A DNA stretch of 64,000 bases from CBDCTM01 sp965222005. GTDB taxonomy: Bacteria > Bacteroidota > Bacteroidia > Chitinophagales > Saprospiraceae. The position numbers were made by a program, and so were the translations under genes. This document shows positions 19,347 through 27,468 of this stretch, one piece after another; the stretch's first letter is position 1; the number at the start of each line of letters is the position of its first letter. The notes beneath the pieces were generated by a model. It was not told where the DNA came from, did not search any database, and saw nothing but the letters and a program-made list of their open reading frames with translations. Location: positions 1,426,001 through 1,490,000 of the forward strand of contig OZ244935.1 of the NCBI GenBank assembly GCA_965222005.1, written 5' to 3'.

Positions 19347-19919
19347 TTGAGAATATCAGTCAGTGAAATCTCGGATGACCAAATATTGGCGCTGCTTCGG
19401 GAAACCGCTACCCATGAGCAGGGTTTTCGGATGCTCATGCAAAAATATCAGGAACGCCTGTACATGCACATTCGCCGGATGGTGTATGAGCATGAAGATG
19501 CCAATGACGTATTGCAAAATACATTGATTAAAGTTTATAAAAGCATTCATGGCTTTCAGGAGAAATCGAAGCTCTATACCTGGCTTTACCGGATCGCCAC
19601 GAATGAGTCGATCACCTTTATCAACAAAAAGAAGAAAAAAGCCACCAGCTCAATCGATGATGTGGAAATGGGGGTAGCGCGGCAGCTAAAAGCAGATGCC
19701 TATTTTGATGCCGACCGTATCCAGCTTTTGTTGCAGCAAGCGGTTAGTCAATTGCCGAACAAACAGCGGATGGTCTTCAATATGCGCTATTTTGAGGAGA
19801 TGAGCTACATGGATATGTCCGAAATTTTGGAAACATCGGTAGGAGCTTTAAAAGCATCTTATCATCATGCGCTCAAAAAAGTAGAGCAGTTTATCAAAAA
19901 AGCAAGTGAAGACTTTTAA
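19347..19919 (+). CDS. ECF-type RNA polymerase sigma factor
   Basis: The 190-residue protein has sigma-70 region 2 (about 25-90), including the polymerase/DNA-binding stretch EDANDVLQNTLIKVYK. Region 4 (about 125-185) follows, with LPNKQRMVFNMRYFEEMSY, ILETSVGALKAS and YHHALKKVE, the promoter-recognition helix-turn-helix. The start must be the TTG at 19347, because no in-frame ATG lies between the upstream stop and region 2. It is followed at 27 bp by a membrane protein and then by an exported protein. This three-gene unit is typical of Bacteroidota envelope-stress sigma loci, where the sigma factor may regulate its own operon. Confidence 0.92.
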   Translation: MRISVSEISDDQILALLRETATHEQGFRMLMQKYQERLYMHIRRMVYEHEDANDVLQNTLIKVYKSIHGFQEKSKLYTWLYRIATNESITFINKKKKKATSSIDDVEMGVARQLKADAYFDADRIQLLLQQAVSQLPNKQRMVFNMRYFEEMSYMDMSEILETSVGALKASYHHALKKVEQFIKKASEDF

Positions 19920-19946
19920 CTCTATTGAAACTCATAAAGCAGTACA

Positions 19947-20489
19947 ATGAAACGCAAAGCTGAAATACAGGAGGAGATCAAACGGATAGCTCCACAGCTG
20001 GCCAAAGTGAAGCCACAGCAAGGCTTCAAGGTGCCGAAAGGCTATTTTGATAAGCTGCCTGAAGAGGTGTTGTGCAAGGCAAAAGCGGGGCAGACTATGC
20101 CCGCAGCCGATTCTATGCAGCCTGCCCGCAGTAGGTTCGACGAGTTGGCCAGTTGGTTGGCAGGGCTGTTACAACCACGCATGGCCTTGGGATTGGCTAC
20201 GGCTCTCTTGCTGACAGTGGCTGCCTGGTGGATGTGGCCAGGCTCTGTGGAAGAAGCACAGCCTGCCCTGGCAATAGCTGAGTATGGTTACGAGCTGGAC
20301 GATGAGGAAATAGAACAGTACATAGCTGCTAATATCGATGATTTTGACACTCAGAGCCTCTTCGAATTATCCTATGAGCAAGAGGGAGAGGCTGATTTGC
20401 CGGAGGTGGAAGACTTGGAATTGGATGAGCAGACAATTAATGAGCTGCTTGATGAACTCGAAGCAGATGATCTCAACGAATGGTTGTAA
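19947..20489 (+). CDS. Single-pass membrane protein of the ECF sigma operon, possible anti-sigma factor
   Basis: A 180-residue protein with a cytosolic N-terminus starting with basic helical residues. The motif GFKVPKGYFDKLPEEVL (about 27-43) recurs in Bacteroidota proteins next to ECF sigma genes. A single transmembrane helix is at about 70-92, followed by a very acidic C-terminal segment in the periplasm. Position between a sigma factor and an exported protein suggests it holds or senses for the sigma factor. No zinc-binding anti-sigma motif is seen, so this role is inferred from context. Confidence 0.75.
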   Translation: MKRKAEIQEEIKRIAPQLAKVKPQQGFKVPKGYFDKLPEEVLCKAKAGQTMPAADSMQPARSRFDELASWLAGLLQPRMALGLATALLLTVAAWWMWPGSVEEAQPALAIAEYGYELDDEEIEQYIAANIDDFDTQSLFELSYEQEGEADLPEVEDLELDEQTINELLDELEADDLNEWL

Positions 20490-20519
20490 CTTAATAATAG
20501 CTTAATAAACAGTAATAAA

Positions 20520-20981
20520 ATGAAACGTATCCTTTTAGTATCCTTTGCAGCAATTTTTGCAATGAATCTGGCATTTGCCCAACCCAATGCTGAGAAGCGT
20601 ATTCGGGAAGCGCGGGAAAACTTTTTTACCGAAGCGCTTCAACTGACACCGCAGGAATCGAAAGCTTTTTGGCCCCTCCTCTATCAATATGAGGAAGATG
20701 ATAAACAACTAGAGAAGGAACACCACCTGAATGGCAAAATAGAGCTGATGTCGGATCAGGAAGTGGAACAATTGATTGACAACACACTTTTGCTAAAAGA
20801 AAAGCAATTGGCCTTGCGCCGCTCGTATGTCGGCAAGCTCAGATCTGTGCTGCCGGTAAGAAAGGTGGCCATGCTACCGCGGGTAGAGCGCCAATTCAAA
20901 CGCAAACTGCTCGGGCGCGTCAAGAATAACAGACGTCAGCAGCAAGGGCACAAAGAGCGAAAAAAGCAACGACCCGAATAA
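20520..20981 (+). CDS. Exported helical protein of the ECF sigma operon
   Basis: The 153-residue protein has a signal peptide with cleavage near residue 20 (NLAFA-QPN). The mature part is helical and highly charged. An LTPQESKAFWPLLYQYE motif recalls the LTxxQ-type helices of Spy/CpxP periplasmic stress sensors. The basic C-terminal tail (KNNRRQQQGHKERKKQ) is striking. Proteins of this kind are annotated in Bacteroidota as sensors or accessories of ECF sigma operons. It is 30 bp from the upstream gene and closed by a strong terminator at 20995-21036. Confidence 0.75.
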   Translation: MKRILLVSFAAIFAMNLAFAQPNAEKRIREARENFFTEALQLTPQESKAFWPLLYQYEEDDKQLEKEHHLNGKIELMSDQEVEQLIDNTLLLKEKQLALRRSYVGKLRSVLPVRKVAMLPRVERQFKRKLLGRVKNNRRQQQGHKERKKQRPE

Positions 20982-20994
20982 TTGCCTACCTTAG

Positions 20995-21036
20995 CTCCCC
21001 CTGGTCATTGATAGTCCAGGGGGAGTTTTATTTTTC
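20995..21036 (+). terminator. Rho-independent terminator of the ECF sigma operon
   Basis: Ten-bp arms CTCCCCCTGG (20995-21004) and CCAGGGGGAG (21016-21025) with an 11-nt loop are followed by TTTTATTTTT. The EamA permease gene begins only 6 bp after the T-tract, so it may be read through or have its own promoter nearby. Confidence 0.92.
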
Positions 21037-21041
21037 TGCCC

Positions 21042-21947
21042 TTGAATCCAGCCCTCAAAGCCCATATTGCCCTGTTTGTAGTGGCGCTCATCTATGGTGC
21101 CAATTATACTATTGCCAAAGAGGTGATGAACAATGGCTATATCCAGCCGTTGGGCTTCATCCTGATGCGGGTGAGTAGCGGCGTATTGCTTTTCTACCTG
21201 TTCCACCAGCTATTCATCAAGGAAAAGATTGTACGAAAAGATTTGTTTCGCCTGATGCTCTGCGGCCTGTTTGGCGTAGCGATCAATCAGATGTTCTTCT
21301 TCAGTGGCTTGTATTATACCAAGCCGATCAATGCTTCTCTCATTATGACCTCCACCCCAATTCTGGTGCTGGTCATATCCAGCCTCTTGCTTGGCGAGCG
21401 CATCACGCTGATCAAAGTGATAGGCATCATCATAGGCGGCATTGGGGCAGCTGTGTTGATCGCTTTTGGGGAATCGATCCACTTTTCTGTCCAAAGCCTT
21501 AAAGGCGACCTGATGATATTGGTCAATGCTTGTTCCTATGGCTTGTACCTGGTGCTGGTAAAGGATTTGATGAAGCGCTATCATCCCCTTACGGTAGTGA
21601 AATGGGCTTTTACCTTTGGCCTTTGTTTCGTACTACCCTTTGGCCTGTCGGACATCCCCGCTATCCAATGGGCAAGCTTTACCGGGCCGATCTGGCTGGC
21701 TTTTGTGTATGTATTGCTGTGTACAACATTTCTGGCCTACCTACTCAATGCCTATGCCCTTCACATCCTCAATGCCACTACGGTGAGCATGTATATTTAT
21801 CTGCAGCCCCTGCTGGCAAGCCTGATAGCCTTGCTGTTTGCCAAAGACGAGCTAACGGTGGTTAAGCTGCTTGCCGGATCGCTGATATTTGCCGGAGTGT
21901 ATCTGGTGAGCTTTAGCTCCAATCTCAAGGGGGTGGGTCGGCAATAA
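21042..21947 (+). CDS. EamA/DMT-family transporter permease
   Basis: This 301-residue inner-membrane protein has about ten hydrophobic segments in two EamA repeats: residues about 5-135 (GANYTIAKEVM, MLRLGL-like helix) and about 150-290 (SLKGDLMILVNACSYGLYLVLVK, SLIFAGVYLV). The drug/metabolite transporter superfamily exports amino acids, sugars or metabolites, and the substrate cannot be told. The TTG at 21042 is the only start that retains the first helix. It starts directly after the terminator of the sigma operon. No downstream partner is evident. Confidence 0.9.
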   Translation: MNPALKAHIALFVVALIYGANYTIAKEVMNNGYIQPLGFILMRVSSGVLLFYLFHQLFIKEKIVRKDLFRLMLCGLFGVAINQMFFFSGLYYTKPINASLIMTSTPILVLVISSLLLGERITLIKVIGIIIGGIGAAVLIAFGESIHFSVQSLKGDLMILVNACSYGLYLVLVKDLMKRYHPLTVVKWAFTFGLCFVLPFGLSDIPAIQWASFTGPIWLAFVYVLLCTTFLAYLLNAYALHILNATTVSMYIYLQPLLASLIALLFAKDELTVVKLLAGSLIFAGVYLVSFSSNLKGVGRQ

Positions 21948-22268
21948 AAATGTCACAAATAACACTTTTAACTAATCTAAGACAGCTGCTTTTAGTAGCC
22001 GTGATAAATAATAAAATGCAGGAAAATTAAATTTGTTTTTGCAAGTATATATTTCCCCGTGTGTGTGAGGCGATTAGATGAATGAATAAAAACAATTTCA
22101 AATAAATTTAATTTTTAAATTATTAAAAATAAGCATGTTATGAGCAATATTGGCTAATATATGCATTGTTTTTAATGTGAAAATATTTTGAAAAAATCGG
22201 CCGAATTATGCGATCTGTTTGAAGGCTTTTTATGTATATTTACTTTCAACACAGCCAATTTTTCAAAT

Positions 22269-23684
22269 ATGGAGGCACATAATTACAATTCCAAAACCAA
22301 GCTGCCGGCATTGATTTCCAGGTATGAGGCTATGTCACAAAAGGGAGCGGTAGGTTTTTTTGAGAAAACGGTATTTTTTCAACTAATCGAATATTATCTC
22401 AAAGCCGACCATCTTCAGAGGGCCATAGAGGTAGTTGACCATGCCCTGGCCCAGCACGCCTATTCTGCCAGATTTCATTACATCAAAGCTGAACTTCTGT
22501 ACCGGCAGGGCAATATCGAGGCAGCCACTCAAAGCGCAGAGACTGCTAGTGCCTTTGAGCCTGGCGAGCCGGATATTTTGCTGCTCAAAGCCCGATTGTA
22601 CTCCGAAACAGGAAACATGGAAGATGCGCTCGTTGCTCTGGAGCAGCTAAAACAACACAGAGATAGCGGATTGCGCGTAGAGGTGTATTCTATCGAGGCG
22701 AGGTTGTACGAACGGCTTGGAGAGTTTGATCGGATGTTTTATGCCTTGAAAGAAATTGTGCCTATACAGCCCGAAAAGAGCGGACTGTTAAAGCAGCTTT
22801 GGTTGAGCGTTGAACTTTCTGAGTTATTCGATGAAGCTATCGCCGTTTACAAACAACTTATTGACTACAATCCCTACAACAGTACTGCCTGGTGCAATTT
22901 GGGCTGTGCCCACTATCATTTGAAAAACTATCAGGAAGCGGCCGAGGCCTTTGAATATGCGTATCTCATCGATCTGGAATACGAATTTGCCTATCAGGAA
23001 TGTGCCAATTGTTGGTTGAAAACGGGCCAATTTGAGAAAGCCCTGGAATGCTATGAGGAAGCTCTGGAGCATATAGAGCCGGGCAGTTCCTTTTTAATGA
23101 GTATCGGCCAGTGCTATGAGCAGCAGCAGCAATTTCCAGTAGCTCAGTCTTTTTATAGCAAAGCGATTGAACGCGATCCCCGCAGGGATGATGCTTTCTA
23201 TCGGATGGGCGTATGCTTTATGCATCAAAAAAAATGGCTAATGGCCAGCCAGGCCTTTGAAATTGCCATCGATCTCAACAAGCGCCAGGAAAAATATCTG
23301 GCAGCCATGGGAGAGACCTGCTATCAGATGAATGATCTGTCTCGTGCCGATTATTACTTGCGACTGGCCACCGATACGGCACCCGATCTGCTTTATTTAT
23401 GGATACAATATGCTTCCTTTTTGATGGAAACCGGCTATATCCAGCCTGCTCAGGAAGTATTGGAAGAGGCCGCAGGTTTTGTTTCCGGTGGTGAGCTGGA
23501 ATACTGTCAAATTGCCTGTCATTTCTATGCGGGCAACAGGCCACGCGCACTCTATGAGCTGCGCGAAGCGCTCGACCAACATTTTGACTTACATCAAACG
23601 CTTTTCGATCTAATGCCTGATTTGGCGACGGATAAAGAAGTGCAAGGCCTCGTCAAATCTTATGCAGCCTTAAGCACCCATTAG
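22269..23684 (+). CDS. Tetratricopeptide repeat protein
   Basis: About 471 residues formed mostly of TPR helix pairs, with roughly ten repeats visible through recurring positions such as AxxxYxxAL and NPYNSTAWCNLGCAHYHLKNYQEAAEAFEYA. There is no signal peptide or membrane helix after the chosen start, so it is cytosolic or a scaffold. The ATG at 22269 is preferred to an upstream frame at 22188, because the extra 27 residues have no TPR character and a promoter-like TATATTTA sits just before it. The function is unknown, and a multiprotein assembly role is typical. Confidence 0.85.
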   Translation: MEAHNYNSKTKLPALISRYEAMSQKGAVGFFEKTVFFQLIEYYLKADHLQRAIEVVDHALAQHAYSARFHYIKAELLYRQGNIEAATQSAETASAFEPGEPDILLLKARLYSETGNMEDALVALEQLKQHRDSGLRVEVYSIEARLYERLGEFDRMFYALKEIVPIQPEKSGLLKQLWLSVELSELFDEAIAVYKQLIDYNPYNSTAWCNLGCAHYHLKNYQEAAEAFEYAYLIDLEYEFAYQECANCWLKTGQFEKALECYEEALEHIEPGSSFLMSIGQCYEQQQQFPVAQSFYSKAIERDPRRDDAFYRMGVCFMHQKKWLMASQAFEIAIDLNKRQEKYLAAMGETCYQMNDLSRADYYLRLATDTAPDLLYLWIQYASFLMETGYIQPAQEVLEEAAGFVSGGELEYCQIACHFYAGNRPRALYELREALDQHFDLHQTLFDLMPDLATDKEVQGLVKSYAALSTH

Positions 23685-23819
23685 CTCTCCTTGGCATATT
23701 CTTTGACTTTTCACAAAGTACACGGACTTTGGCGTTGAGCTATTGCCCGACTACGGTATTTCTTCTTCCCGTCACACTGTTTGCCTCCCTCCTGCATACA
23801 TTATTGAAAATTAATATCT

Positions 23820-24641
23820 ATGACTAAGTTTACAATTTGTACCCTACAATTTTCCCTTTTATTGGCCTGCTTTTTCTTCTTTCATTCCTGCGAAAAGGAT
23901 AAAGGAACGGTCGTTCGTATCAACCAGCAAGAGTTTGCTCCCGAAGAGCAACAAACCATAGGTGACGCAATTGACGGAGCAGCCAAAGCAGAAATGCTCC
24001 CTTTTCCAAGTTTGAGTGGCCCTGAGTATGATGAACTTTATGACTATTTGAATACACACCTCCGAACGATCAGCAATACCCAATGGATCGAAAACCGCCT
24101 CAATTACAACTGGCAGGCAAGGGTGTTGAAGGCAGATACTGCCATGCATGCTTTTGCAGGTCCTGGCGGGTATTTTTACATCACAAGTGGGATGCTCAAA
24201 GCGATTGACTCGGAGCACGAGTTGTTAGCTGCGATGGCTCATGAAATCATTTACATGGATAAAGGGTTGACCATCAAGGCTTTGAAAGATAAATTCGGGG
24301 GAGATGGCCTGGCAGACATTTTGCTGGGCAACCATGTGCCAAACCTCGGCCAAATGGCCGACTGGCTCGCTCGGATCAACTATACGGGAGCGGATGTACT
24401 CATTGCCGACAGCCTTTCTGTGCAGATCATATGCCCTTTTAGTTATAACGCCTTTGGGCTGCAGAGCCTGCTTGAACGATTGGAGGGATTTCACAACGAT
24501 CCGCCCGTTCACTGGCTTGCCGGCCGACTGGCAGATAGCGAATTGCGAATTACCAAGATTGTAGATTTTGCTTCCGATTGTGGAGATGGGGAGCCAGGTT
24601 TTCAGACTAGATATCAGGATTTTCGCGCGCTGCTGCCCTGA
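23820..24641 (+). CDS. M48 peptidase-like exported protein with a degenerate active site
   Basis: A 273-residue protein with an N-terminal signal (cysteines at 17 and 24, the latter giving a lipoprotein-like FHSC). The fold is recognisable from FAGPGGYFYITSGML (about 112-126), a close match to the M48 FALPGGxxYVTxGLL motif. The zinc motif HExxH reads HEIIY (H141, E142, Y145), so the second histidine is replaced. The later ExxxD ligand region reads VLIAD with valine (193) where glutamate is expected. It is therefore probably a non-catalytic M48 relative acting as a binding or regulatory protein, or it has a different chemistry. It stands alone between TPR and ROK genes. Confidence 0.75.
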   Translation: MTKFTICTLQFSLLLACFFFFHSCEKDKGTVVRINQQEFAPEEQQTIGDAIDGAAKAEMLPFPSLSGPEYDELYDYLNTHLRTISNTQWIENRLNYNWQARVLKADTAMHAFAGPGGYFYITSGMLKAIDSEHELLAAMAHEIIYMDKGLTIKALKDKFGGDGLADILLGNHVPNLGQMADWLARINYTGADVLIADSLSVQIICPFSYNAFGLQSLLERLEGFHNDPPVHWLAGRLADSELRITKIVDFASDCGDGEPGFQTRYQDFRALLP

Positions 24642-24657
24642 TTAGGAGGGAGACATA

Positions 24658-25431
24658 TTATGAATGCTTTACAGGGGCGTGCTGCAGTTCATAAGCGTAC
24701 ATAGCTGCTCCAATAATACCGGCCTCATTGCGTAAGGCGGCAGGCTCTAACCTTGCAGGCGATTTTAGTACATGCCCGTAATTTTCAAATTTCTTGCTGA
24801 TTCCACCACCTAATAATATCAGGTCGGGCGTGAATAAGGTATAAGCCATCGCCAGAAATTCGTTGAAGCGCGCAGCCCAATGCTCCCAGCTCAACTCCTC
24901 CCGCTTGCGCGCGCTGGCTGCGGCGTATCGCTCCACAATCTCCTGGTGGTTTTTCAAAAAGAGTTGGCCCAATTCTGTATTGGGTACCAGCTTGCCGTTG
25001 ACAAAGAGCGCTGAGCCAATCCCCGTACCGATAGTGACAAAAAGAACTACTCCCTGCTGCCCCTTTCCTTTGCCGAAACGCATCTCAGCAATACCTCCGG
25101 CATCCGCATCATTACACACCTTCACGGTACAATCACTTGAGGTGGAGAGCATATCCTCTACATTGGCTGAAATCCAATCCTTGTGAATATTAACAGCGGT
25201 CAAAGAGTGACCATTCTTGATTACAGCCGGGAAACCACAGCCGATAATTCCCTGCCAGGCAAAATGTTTCACTACCTGGCAGAAGGTAGTTGTGATAGCT
25301 TGTTTATGAGCTGGCTGGGGGGTGCTCAGGCGGAAACGTTCCGTTACCAGGCAGCCGGCTTTTACATCCACCAGCGCACCTTTGATACCGGTGCCACCAA
25401 TGTCAATACCAAGGAGGGTGTGTTCGTTCAT
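24658..25431 (-). CDS. ROK-family kinase, polyphosphate-glucokinase-like
   Basis: The 257-residue protein starts with the ATP-binding loop GIDIGGTGIKGA. It has the acceptor motif NDADAGGIAE (about 112-121, with catalytic-region Asp), TIGTGIGSALF, NTELGQ and a C-terminal adenosine loop. These features resemble polyphosphate glucokinases, which phosphorylate glucose with polyphosphate or ATP. Glucose specificity was not tested. No signal peptide. It is 26 bp downstream of the PKD-cyclophilin gene on the same strand and could be the last gene of that run. Confidence 0.88.
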   Translation of the reverse strand: MNEHTLLGIDIGGTGIKGALVDVKAGCLVTERFRLSTPQPAHKQAITTTFCQVVKHFAWQGIIGCGFPAVIKNGHSLTAVNIHKDWISANVEDMLSTSSDCTVKVCNDADAGGIAEMRFGKGKGQQGVVLFVTIGTGIGSALFVNGKLVPNTELGQLFLKNHQEIVERYAAASARKREELSWEHWAARFNEFLAMAYTLFTPDLILLGGGISKKFENYGHVLKSPARLEPAALRNEAGIIGAAMYAYELQHAPVKHS

Positions 25432-25457
25432 ACGTTAGAATAATTATTGGGCATTCC

Positions 25458-26351
25458 TTACTGAATTACTTTTACCTGCATTTTAACATCTTTCTTGGGC
25501 CGGTTATTGGCATCGGTCATCACAGCGGCTATTTTGTCGATTACCTCCAAGCCGCTGATCACTTGCCCAAATACAGTGTATTCGCGGTCCAGTTGGGGGG
25601 TGCCGCCCTGCTCTATATACTGCTTTCGCTGAGCTTCTGAATAACGTATATTTTTTTGAGCTTCCAGAATATCCAACTCACGGGCTTTCATTTTTTTGCC
25701 CTGCACTATGTAGAACTGAGAGCCGGAGGACTTTTTTTCCGGATTGGTCGGGCCACCAATGCGGGCTGCAGCCAATGCGCCTTTGAGGTGGATGAGGGTG
25801 TCCGCAAATTCGGCTGGTACCTGATAGCCGGGCCCACCCATGCCGAGCCGCTGACCAGGCTGGGCGTTTTTCGAATCGGGATCGCCACCCTGTATCATAA
25901 AGCCGTTCATGACGCGGTGGAAGAGAAGGCCATTGAAAAAGCCATCTTCTGCCAGTTTAATGAAATTGTCGCGGTGCTGAGGGGTGGCATCATACAAAAG
26001 GATAGTCATGTTGCCGTAGTCGGTTTCAATTTCGACATAACATTTTTTAGGAGCAGCTATGGTCAATTTTTTCGATTTTTTGCTGGTTTTATTACCTTTT
26101 GTAGCGTTCAGGGTGATGGTATATTGGCCAGAAGATTGGTAGCGGTGGGTAGGTGCTGCCTGGTCGGATTTTTTGCCATCTCCAAAGTCCCATTCGTATT
26201 GCTCTGCCTTTTTTGAGTGGTTATTGAATCGGACTTCAGCAGGTGCGGTGGCATCTTTGTGGGCAAAGCTAAAGTCGGCAATTGGCCGGGCACATCCGGC
26301 AATCAGGCAGCCTGTAACGGCTAGCAGGGCTATATTTTTGATATACTGCAT
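25458..26351 (-). CDS. Cyclophilin-type peptidylprolyl isomerase lipoprotein with PKD domain
   Basis: A 297-residue exported protein with a lipobox ending at C20 (LIAGC). A PKD/beta-sandwich domain follows (about 24-100, with YEWDFGDGKKS), then a cyclophilin domain (about 105-297) with FHRVMNGFMIQGGDP, GSQFYIVQG and YTVFGQVI. Cyclophilins catalyse proline cis/trans isomerisation and help fold secreted proteins. It probably sits on the periplasmic face of a membrane. The next gene downstream of the run (26358) is a shorter paralogue lacking the PKD domain, so the pair may have arisen by duplication. They are 6 bp apart. Confidence 0.93.
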   Translation of the reverse strand: MQYIKNIALLAVTGCLIAGCARPIADFSFAHKDATAPAEVRFNNHSKKAEQYEWDFGDGKKSDQAAPTHRYQSSGQYTITLNATKGNKTSKKSKKLTIAAPKKCYVEIETDYGNMTILLYDATPQHRDNFIKLAEDGFFNGLLFHRVMNGFMIQGGDPDSKNAQPGQRLGMGGPGYQVPAEFADTLIHLKGALAAARIGGPTNPEKKSSGSQFYIVQGKKMKARELDILEAQKNIRYSEAQRKQYIEQGGTPQLDREYTVFGQVISGLEVIDKIAAVMTDANNRPKKDVKMQVKVIQ

Positions 26352-26357
26352 GGGTAA

Positions 26358-27020
26358 TTAATTTAAAATTTTGACAAACATTCGCACATCCTCCAGCGGC
26401 AGATCCCTCTCCCCGGTAGGCACTCCGGCAATTTTGTCAATCACCTCCATCCCTTCTACAACCTCTCCAAACACCGTGTAATCCATATCAAGTGAAGGGA
26501 AGCCGCCCAACTCTTTATACAAATTTCGCTGAGCCTCGCTGTATTTGATGCCCTTGTGTTGCTCCATTGCATTGAGCTGCTGGTCATTCAAAACAGTACC
26601 CTGAACGATAAAAAACTGGGAGCCGGAAGACTCTTTTTTGGGATTCATCTGGTCGGGCAGCCGGGCAGCAGAAAGGGCTCCTTTGAAATGCAGCAGACCA
26701 ATTTCCTGCTCCAGAGTATAGCCGGGCCCGCCCTGGCCAAGGGTGGCCGGATTATCCCTGCTCTTGGAGCGAGGGTCGCCGCCCTGAATCATAAAACCAT
26801 TGATGACTCGGTGAAAAAGCAGGCTGTCGTAAAAACTTTCATTGGCGAGCTTGATGAAATTGTCGCGATGCCTGGGTGTTTCATTGTACAGCTTCACTTT
26901 CATATTGCCCATATTCGTCTCGATCATGGCATACGTATATGGATCGCGGTTGCAGGACAGGTTGACCGTCAGCGACGCCAACAATGCACAAAGAGCTACT
27001 ATTCCGATAAACTGTTTCAT
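26358..27020 (-). CDS. Cyclophilin-type peptidylprolyl isomerase lipoprotein
   Basis: A 220-residue protein with signal peptide and lipobox (VNLSC, C23). It is a single cyclophilin domain with FHRVINGFMIQGGDP, GSQFFIVQG and YTVFGEVVEGMEVID. It is about 170 residues of domain and close in sequence to its neighbour but without PKD. The function is the same as for that paralogue, folding of envelope or secreted proteins. In the transcription order it lies upstream of the PKD form with 6 bp between. The small conserved gene at 27058 and the ABC permease lie further upstream. Confidence 0.93.
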   Translation of the reverse strand: MKQFIGIVALCALLASLTVNLSCNRDPYTYAMIETNMGNMKVKLYNETPRHRDNFIKLANESFYDSLLFHRVINGFMIQGGDPRSKSRDNPATLGQGGPGYTLEQEIGLLHFKGALSAARLPDQMNPKKESSGSQFFIVQGTVLNDQQLNAMEQHKGIKYSEAQRNLYKELGGFPSLDMDYTVFGEVVEGMEVIDKIAGVPTGERDLPLEDVRMFVKILN

Positions 27021-27057
27021 GAGAATGAGTACTTTTTAAAAGGCCTATTGGAAAAGG

Positions 27058-27411
27058 CTATTCTTCCTCTTCCCGTTCTTTAAAATATTTGATGATCTGT
27101 TTTTTCAGCAAAACCTCTTGTTCTTTTACGCCCTTTAAGCGGAGCGGTTTCAGCATTTTGTAGTGTGGCCAGCCATCGGCATCGCGGCCTTCAAATTCAT
27201 AATAGCCTTCATAGCTCAATAATTGGCAGGCCGCAATATGCATCAAATCCTGCTTTTCTTCTTTAGTAAATTCCGATTTCCAGCGCCCCAATTCCTGTAT
27301 GCCGATAAGTAGCAACAAACTGTTGAGGTTCGGTAATTGATCGTGCTTCAGCAAATCTTTTACCTGATGGCGCAGCCGCAACCATTCAAAATCCATTTGC
27401 CAATCATCCAT
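27058..27411 (-). CDS. Small conserved-type hypothetical protein
   Basis: About 117 residues. I do not recognise the family. It is rich in Leu, Lys and Glu, lacks signal and membrane segments, and has a motif EFEGRDADGWPHYKML followed by a helical, charged tail ending EREEEE. The start at 27411 is preferred to 27453, because a TATATTTG box overlaps the longer form and would start transcription near 27434. It lies between the LolC/E-type permease gene and the cyclophilins, all on the same strand. Confidence 0.65.
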   Translation of the reverse strand: MDDWQMDFEWLRLRHQVKDLLKHDQLPNLNSLLLLIGIQELGRWKSEFTKEEKQDLMHIAACQLLSYEGYYEFEGRDADGWPHYKMLKPLRLKGVKEQEVLLKKQIIKYFKEREEEE

Positions 27412-27440
27412 CTGTTGGGTCACTTTGCATTTTTGAGCAG

Positions 27441-27448
27441 CAAATATA
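27441..27448 (-). promoter_or_regulatory. Possible internal promoter box before the 27411 gene
   Basis: TATATTTG on the minus strand matches TAnnTTTG and lies 30 bp before the ATG at 27411. It is in the gap after the permease gene. No clear -33 box. Confidence 0.4.
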
Positions 27449-27468
27449 CCCATTTCCTGTTGATCTCT

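Noticed and set aside
23685..23819. An ACTTTG-rich stretch as a promoter
   Set aside because: TATTCTTTG has one base too many for TAnnTTTG.
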